DNA from: Pseudomonadota bacterium
GTDB lineage: Bacteria; Pseudomonadota; Alphaproteobacteria; Rickettsiales; Midichloriaceae
Length of the DNA: 8,059 nucleotides
Assembly: GCA_027621485.1 (NCBI GenBank)
Contig: JAQCBG010000025.1
Location: 1-8,059 of the forward strand
Reading direction: 5' to 3'
The notes below the pieces were generated by a model. That model had not been told where the DNA came from. It saw only the letters and a list, made by a program, of their open reading frames with translations, and made no database searches. This document shows, piece by piece, positions 6,363 through 8,059 of this stretch (its first letter is position 1; each line of letters opens with the position of its first letter). Made by a program: the position numbers and the translations under genes.

Positions 6363-6377
6363 TTAAAATCAACTTAA
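6363..6377. promoter_or_regulatory. Second TTAA-N7-TTAA site, just after psd
   Basis: TTAA (6363-6366), seven bases, TTAA (6374-6377). By hand scan only this and the one at 4689 have the exact spacing in the window. It begins six bases after the psd stop and 285 bases upstream of hup, within a cluster of TTAA tetramers (6354, 6363, 6374, 6395, 6407, 6424, 6464). No good -10 is placed downstream of it, so a regulatory role is doubtful. Confidence 0.2.
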
Positions 6378-6410
6378 AACCATTTCTCTTTTCATTAATT
6401 TCTATCTTAA

Positions 6411-6455
6411 GTGACGCGATTCATTAAAATGAAATGCATGTATAAATCGCGTCAC
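6411..6455 (+). repeat. Perfect 11-bp inverted repeat (stem-loop) downstream of psd
   Basis: GTGACGCGATT (6411-6421) and AATCGCGTCAC (6445-6455) are exact reverse complements around a 23-base AT-rich loop. The arms are GC-rich compared with the surroundings. No T-run follows within the usual distance and the loop is long, so a standard intrinsic terminator is unlikely. It could be part of a non-coding RNA, a 3'-end processing structure for psd, or a protein-binding palindrome. Confidence 0.6.
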
Positions 6456-6465
6456 GCAATTGCTT

Positions 6466-6516
6466 AAATTTTCCCTCTATGCAAAACCTCAAACACTTTG
6501 GTATTGCGGAAATTTT
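6466..6516 (+). repeat. Imperfect two-part stem-loop next to the 11-bp inverted repeat
   Basis: Outer arms AAATTTTCC (6466-6474) and GGAAATTTT (6508-6516) pair at 8 of 9 positions. Inner arms GCAAAACC (6481-6488) and GGTATTGC (6500-6507) pair at 7 of 8. A six-base bulge (6475-6480) lies on the left side and the apical loop is 11 bases. Together with the preceding inverted repeat this makes about 106 bases of predicted structure in an otherwise gene-free 289-base gap. No known RNA family was recognised. Confidence 0.35.
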
Positions 6517-6580
6517 CTAACCTCTTTTAGCTTCAAATCTAGATTTTAATATAATATTATCATTACATTTAAAAATGTTG

Positions 6581-6610
6581 TGGACAAATTAAAATGCTTA
6601 CTGTTATTTT
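6581..6610 (+). promoter_or_regulatory. Weak candidate promoter for hup
   Basis: TGGACA (6581-6586, 5/6 to TTGACA) and TATTTT (6605-6610, 4/6) are 18 bases apart, about 37 bases before the hup ATG. A perfect TATAAT at 6550-6555 with a poor -35 (TTAGCT, 6527-6532) is a rival. An imperfect palindrome, ACATTT-AA-AAATGT (6565-6578), lies just upstream and could be an operator. None of these can be distinguished from sequence alone. Confidence 0.25.
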
Positions 6611-6646
6611 GTTTTTCTATCTGTGTATTAATTATGATTAGTATAA

Positions 6647-6919
6647 ATGAATAAGACGGAATTCGTTGGTGCAATAGCAAAAAAATTAGGCATTACTAAG
6701 AGTGATGCAGCAAATTCAGTAAATGCTTTTTTTGATGCAATGAAAGAGGCCCTTATAAGCGAAGGCGAGGTTAGGTTAATTGGATTTGGATCTTTTAAAG
6801 TAGTCAATACTCCAAGTAAAATTGTGAGAAATCCACAAACTGGAGAAGATATGCCAATTCCTGAAAAAAAACGCATCAAATTTGTTGCCGGAAAAGATTT
6901 AAAAGATTCTGTTAATTGA
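6647..6919 (+). CDS. hup: HU-family DNA-binding protein
   Basis: 90 residues, exactly the HU length. HU dimers bend and compact DNA in the nucleoid. Visible: N-terminal helix pair (MNKTEFVGAIAKKLG, then DAANSVNAFFDAMKEAL); GEVRLIGFGSFKV (40-52), the core strand and turn; the DNA-binding arm RNPQTGE (61-67) with the intercalating proline at 63, then MPIPEKK; and the closing FVAGKDLKDSVN helix. The closeness to the HU arm consensus and the C-terminus ending at residue 90 favour HU over IHF subunits, which are usually longer, although small endosymbionts may use one such protein for both roles. No Shine-Dalgarno is visible before the ATG. A strong intrinsic terminator follows within eight bases, so hup is most likely transcribed alone. 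Confidence 0.93.
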   Translation: MNKTEFVGAIAKKLGITKSDAANSVNAFFDAMKEALISEGEVRLIGFGSFKVVNTPSKIVRNPQTGEDMPIPEKKRIKFVAGKDLKDSVN

Positions 6920-6926
6920 TCTTTTT

Positions 6927-6965
6927 TCGCAGCTTTATTTTTTTATAAAGCTGCGATGCTTTTTT
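6927..6965 (+). terminator. Rho-independent terminator of hup
   Basis: CGCAGCTTTAT (6928-6938) and ATAAAGCTGCG (6945-6955) form a perfect 11-bp stem, extendable to 12 by T6927-A6956, with a six-T loop. Six Ts (6960-6965) follow three bases after the stem. The U-tract is present only in the plus direction. The gap between stem and T-run makes it slightly imperfect, so some read-through into ispD is possible. Confidence 0.88.
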
Positions 6966-6975
6966 CAGTATAAGC

Positions 6976-7734
6976 ATGTCGATGACGAAAGTTATAGCCA
7001 TGATCCTTGCGGGAGGCTTTGGCTCTAGGTTTTGCAGTAACATACCAAAGCAATATACTCAGCTACTTTCTTTTCCTGTATTGTTATGGTCAATTAAGGC
7101 TTTTTGCACTCACCCCAAAGTAAAGAGCATTTATACTGTTCTAAGGCAAGAAGATTTAGATCTATATAATACATTGATTTACTCCAAAAAAACTCAGAAT
7201 TTCCTTGGCGCATCAAATATCAAATTAAAATGCATTGTATTAGGTGGCGCGCATAGGCAAGAATCTGTTTATAATGGATTGCTCTATATAAAATCTGAGA
7301 TTGGCGCAAAACAAGAATTTGTATTGATTCATGATGGAGTAAGGCCACTTATTTCTGAGCATGTAATATCTTCTGTTATAGATCTTCTTTCAGATTTTCA
7401 AGCTGTAGATGTTTTATTACCAATCACGGATACAGTAAAAAGACTCGAGAATGACAAATTATCTTTTATGCAGAGAAACGAACTGTATATTACACAAACA
7501 CCACAAGGCTTTCATTTGGATACCCTTTTAGATGCCCATATGCGCGCTAAACTCAATAATCAAATTGCTACAGACGATATTAGTCTTTGCATAGAAAATA
7601 AAGTAAAAATCGGATATGTTATTGGAGATAAATCTAACATAAAAATTACGCATAAAAGTGATTTAAAATACGCAGAATTTCTACTTCAACAAAATAGCAA
7701 ATCCATCACAGATCATGATAAACCAATTCTATAA
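6976..7734 (+). CDS. ispD: 2-C-methyl-D-erythritol 4-phosphate cytidylyltransferase
   Basis: Third step of the MEP isoprenoid pathway: MEP plus CTP gives CDP-ME. 252 residues against 236 in E. coli. Motifs: ILAGGFGSRFCSNIPKQY (10-27), the CTP loop with Arg18 and Lys25; LGGAHRQESVYNGL (89-102); LIHDGVRP (117-124); PITDTVKR (149-156); RNEL then TQTPQGF (167-179), where Arg167 corresponds to the E. coli substrate-binding Arg157; TDDISL (199-204); and NIKIT (221-225). All key residues seem present, so it is probably active. The hup terminator ends only ten bases before the ATG, leaving almost no room for a separate leader; a second in-frame ATG at 6982 is possible. ispF begins inside its 3' end in another frame, indicating translational coupling. 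Many alphaproteobacteria carry the two activities as one fused IspDF protein; here they are separate. Confidence 0.94.
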   Translation: MSMTKVIAMILAGGFGSRFCSNIPKQYTQLLSFPVLLWSIKAFCTHPKVKSIYTVLRQEDLDLYNTLIYSKKTQNFLGASNIKLKCIVLGGAHRQESVYNGLLYIKSEIGAKQEFVLIHDGVRPLISEHVISSVIDLLSDFQAVDVLLPITDTVKRLENDKLSFMQRNELYITQTPQGFHLDTLLDAHMRAKLNNQIATDDISLCIENKVKIGYVIGDKSNIKITHKSDLKYAEFLLQQNSKSITDHDKPIL

Positions 7735-8059
7735 ATACAAAATCGGAAGCGGATTTGATTTTCATAGGATTAGCAAAACCAATAAAGAAAATAAAATTGC
7801 GCTTTGTGGCCTTCACATTCCGGCAAATTTTCAGATTATTGCTCACTCAGATGGAGATGTTGGATTGCATGCGCTTACAGAGGCGATTCTTGGATCTGTA
7901 GCCGCAGGTAATATAGGACAAACTTTTCCATCCTCAGATAGTAGATTTAAAAACGCAGATTCATCTTTATTTTTATTACATGCAATAGATATTTTACTGC
8001 AACAAAACGCATCTATAGTTAATATAGATATTACTTTTATATGCGAAATTCCTCAAATC
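7715..8059 (+). CDS. ispF: 2-C-methyl-D-erythritol 2,4-cyclodiphosphate synthase (partial, 3' end beyond the window)
   Basis: The frame from ATG 7715 stays open for 115 codons to the right edge; the full protein should be about 160 residues. IspF converts CDP-ME 2-phosphate to MEcPP as a trimer with a zinc ion per active site. Visible: GSGFDFHR (11-18) with Asp15 and His17 as zinc ligands; IIAHSDGDVGLHALTEAILG (41-60) with His52 as the third ligand; GNIGQTFPSSD (65-75); and a strand NIDITFICEIPQI (103-115) matching the family's NVDxTIIxExP segment. The residue equivalent to E. coli Asp56 (GDIG) is Asn66, and the TDA of the HALTDA motif is TEA. The start overlaps ispD by 20 bases in the +1 frame relative to it, with no Shine-Dalgarno; no other start codon is available upstream before a TAA at 7664. 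Confidence 0.93.
   Translation, partial: MINQFYKYKIGSGFDFHRISKTNKENKIALCGLHIPANFQIIAHSDGDVGLHALTEAILGSVAAGNIGQTFPSSDSRFKNADSSLFLLHAIDILLQQNASIVNIDITFICEIPQI

Noticed and set aside
6579..6587. TGTGGACAA as a DnaA box marking an origin
   Set aside because: One mismatch to consensus, a single copy, and no origin-type neighbouring genes.
6628..6879. Minus-strand open frame of 83 codons
   Set aside because: Antisense shadow of hup, following its codon pattern.
1..8059. Defence system, toxin-antitoxin pair, prophage, insertion sequence, CRISPR array, tRNA or rRNA
   Set aside because: All sizeable frames are accounted for by housekeeping families; no transposase, integrase, terminal repeat pair, regular repeat-spacer pattern or tRNA-like cloverleaf was seen on either strand.

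Overview
The window looks like a piece of an AT-rich, reduced alphaproteobacterial chromosome. The best guess is a Rickettsiales-type endosymbiont from a lineage that keeps flagellar genes, peptidoglycan synthesis and the MEP isoprenoid pathway (Midichloria-like lineages fit; Rickettsia itself lacks the MEP pathway). This rests on the A+T-rich composition, near-absence of Shine-Dalgarno sequences, an alphaproteobacterial-type MurG motif set, a short PdhA E1-alpha, and unrelated housekeeping genes side by side. The assignment is an inference; no rRNA or other phylogenetic marker is present.

Layout. Plus strand: the 3' part of a thioredoxin-fold gene (1-408, entering from the left edge); murG (455-1552); an AhpD-like gene whose redox cysteines are missing (1722-2318). 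Minus strand: pdhA (2382-3365), preceded in the direction of transcription by a TPR-plus-methyltransferase gene (3518-4618). A divergent intergenic region (about 4619-4755) separates that gene from fliR (4756-5517, plus). Then follow psd (5692-6357), a structured 289-base gap (6358-6646), an HU-type DNA-binding protein gene (6647-6919) with a clear intrinsic terminator (6927-6965), ispD (6976-7734), and the first 115 codons of ispF (7715 to the right edge), which overlaps ispD by 20 bases.

The genes do not form one pathway. MurG makes lipid II for the cell wall; IspD and IspF supply isoprenoid precursors, from which the undecaprenyl carrier used by MurG is made; Psd makes phosphatidylethanolamine; PdhA feeds acetyl-CoA into metabolism; FliR belongs to the flagellar export gate; HU packs DNA. 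ispD-ispF is the only clearly coupled pair.

No mobile element, CRISPR array, tRNA or rRNA gene was seen, and no convincing new multi-gene system is present. The points most worth a second look are the cysteine-less AhpD homologue, a TTAA-N7-TTAA (CtrA-type) site placed like a -35 element in front of fliR, and two consecutive stem-loops between psd and hup.
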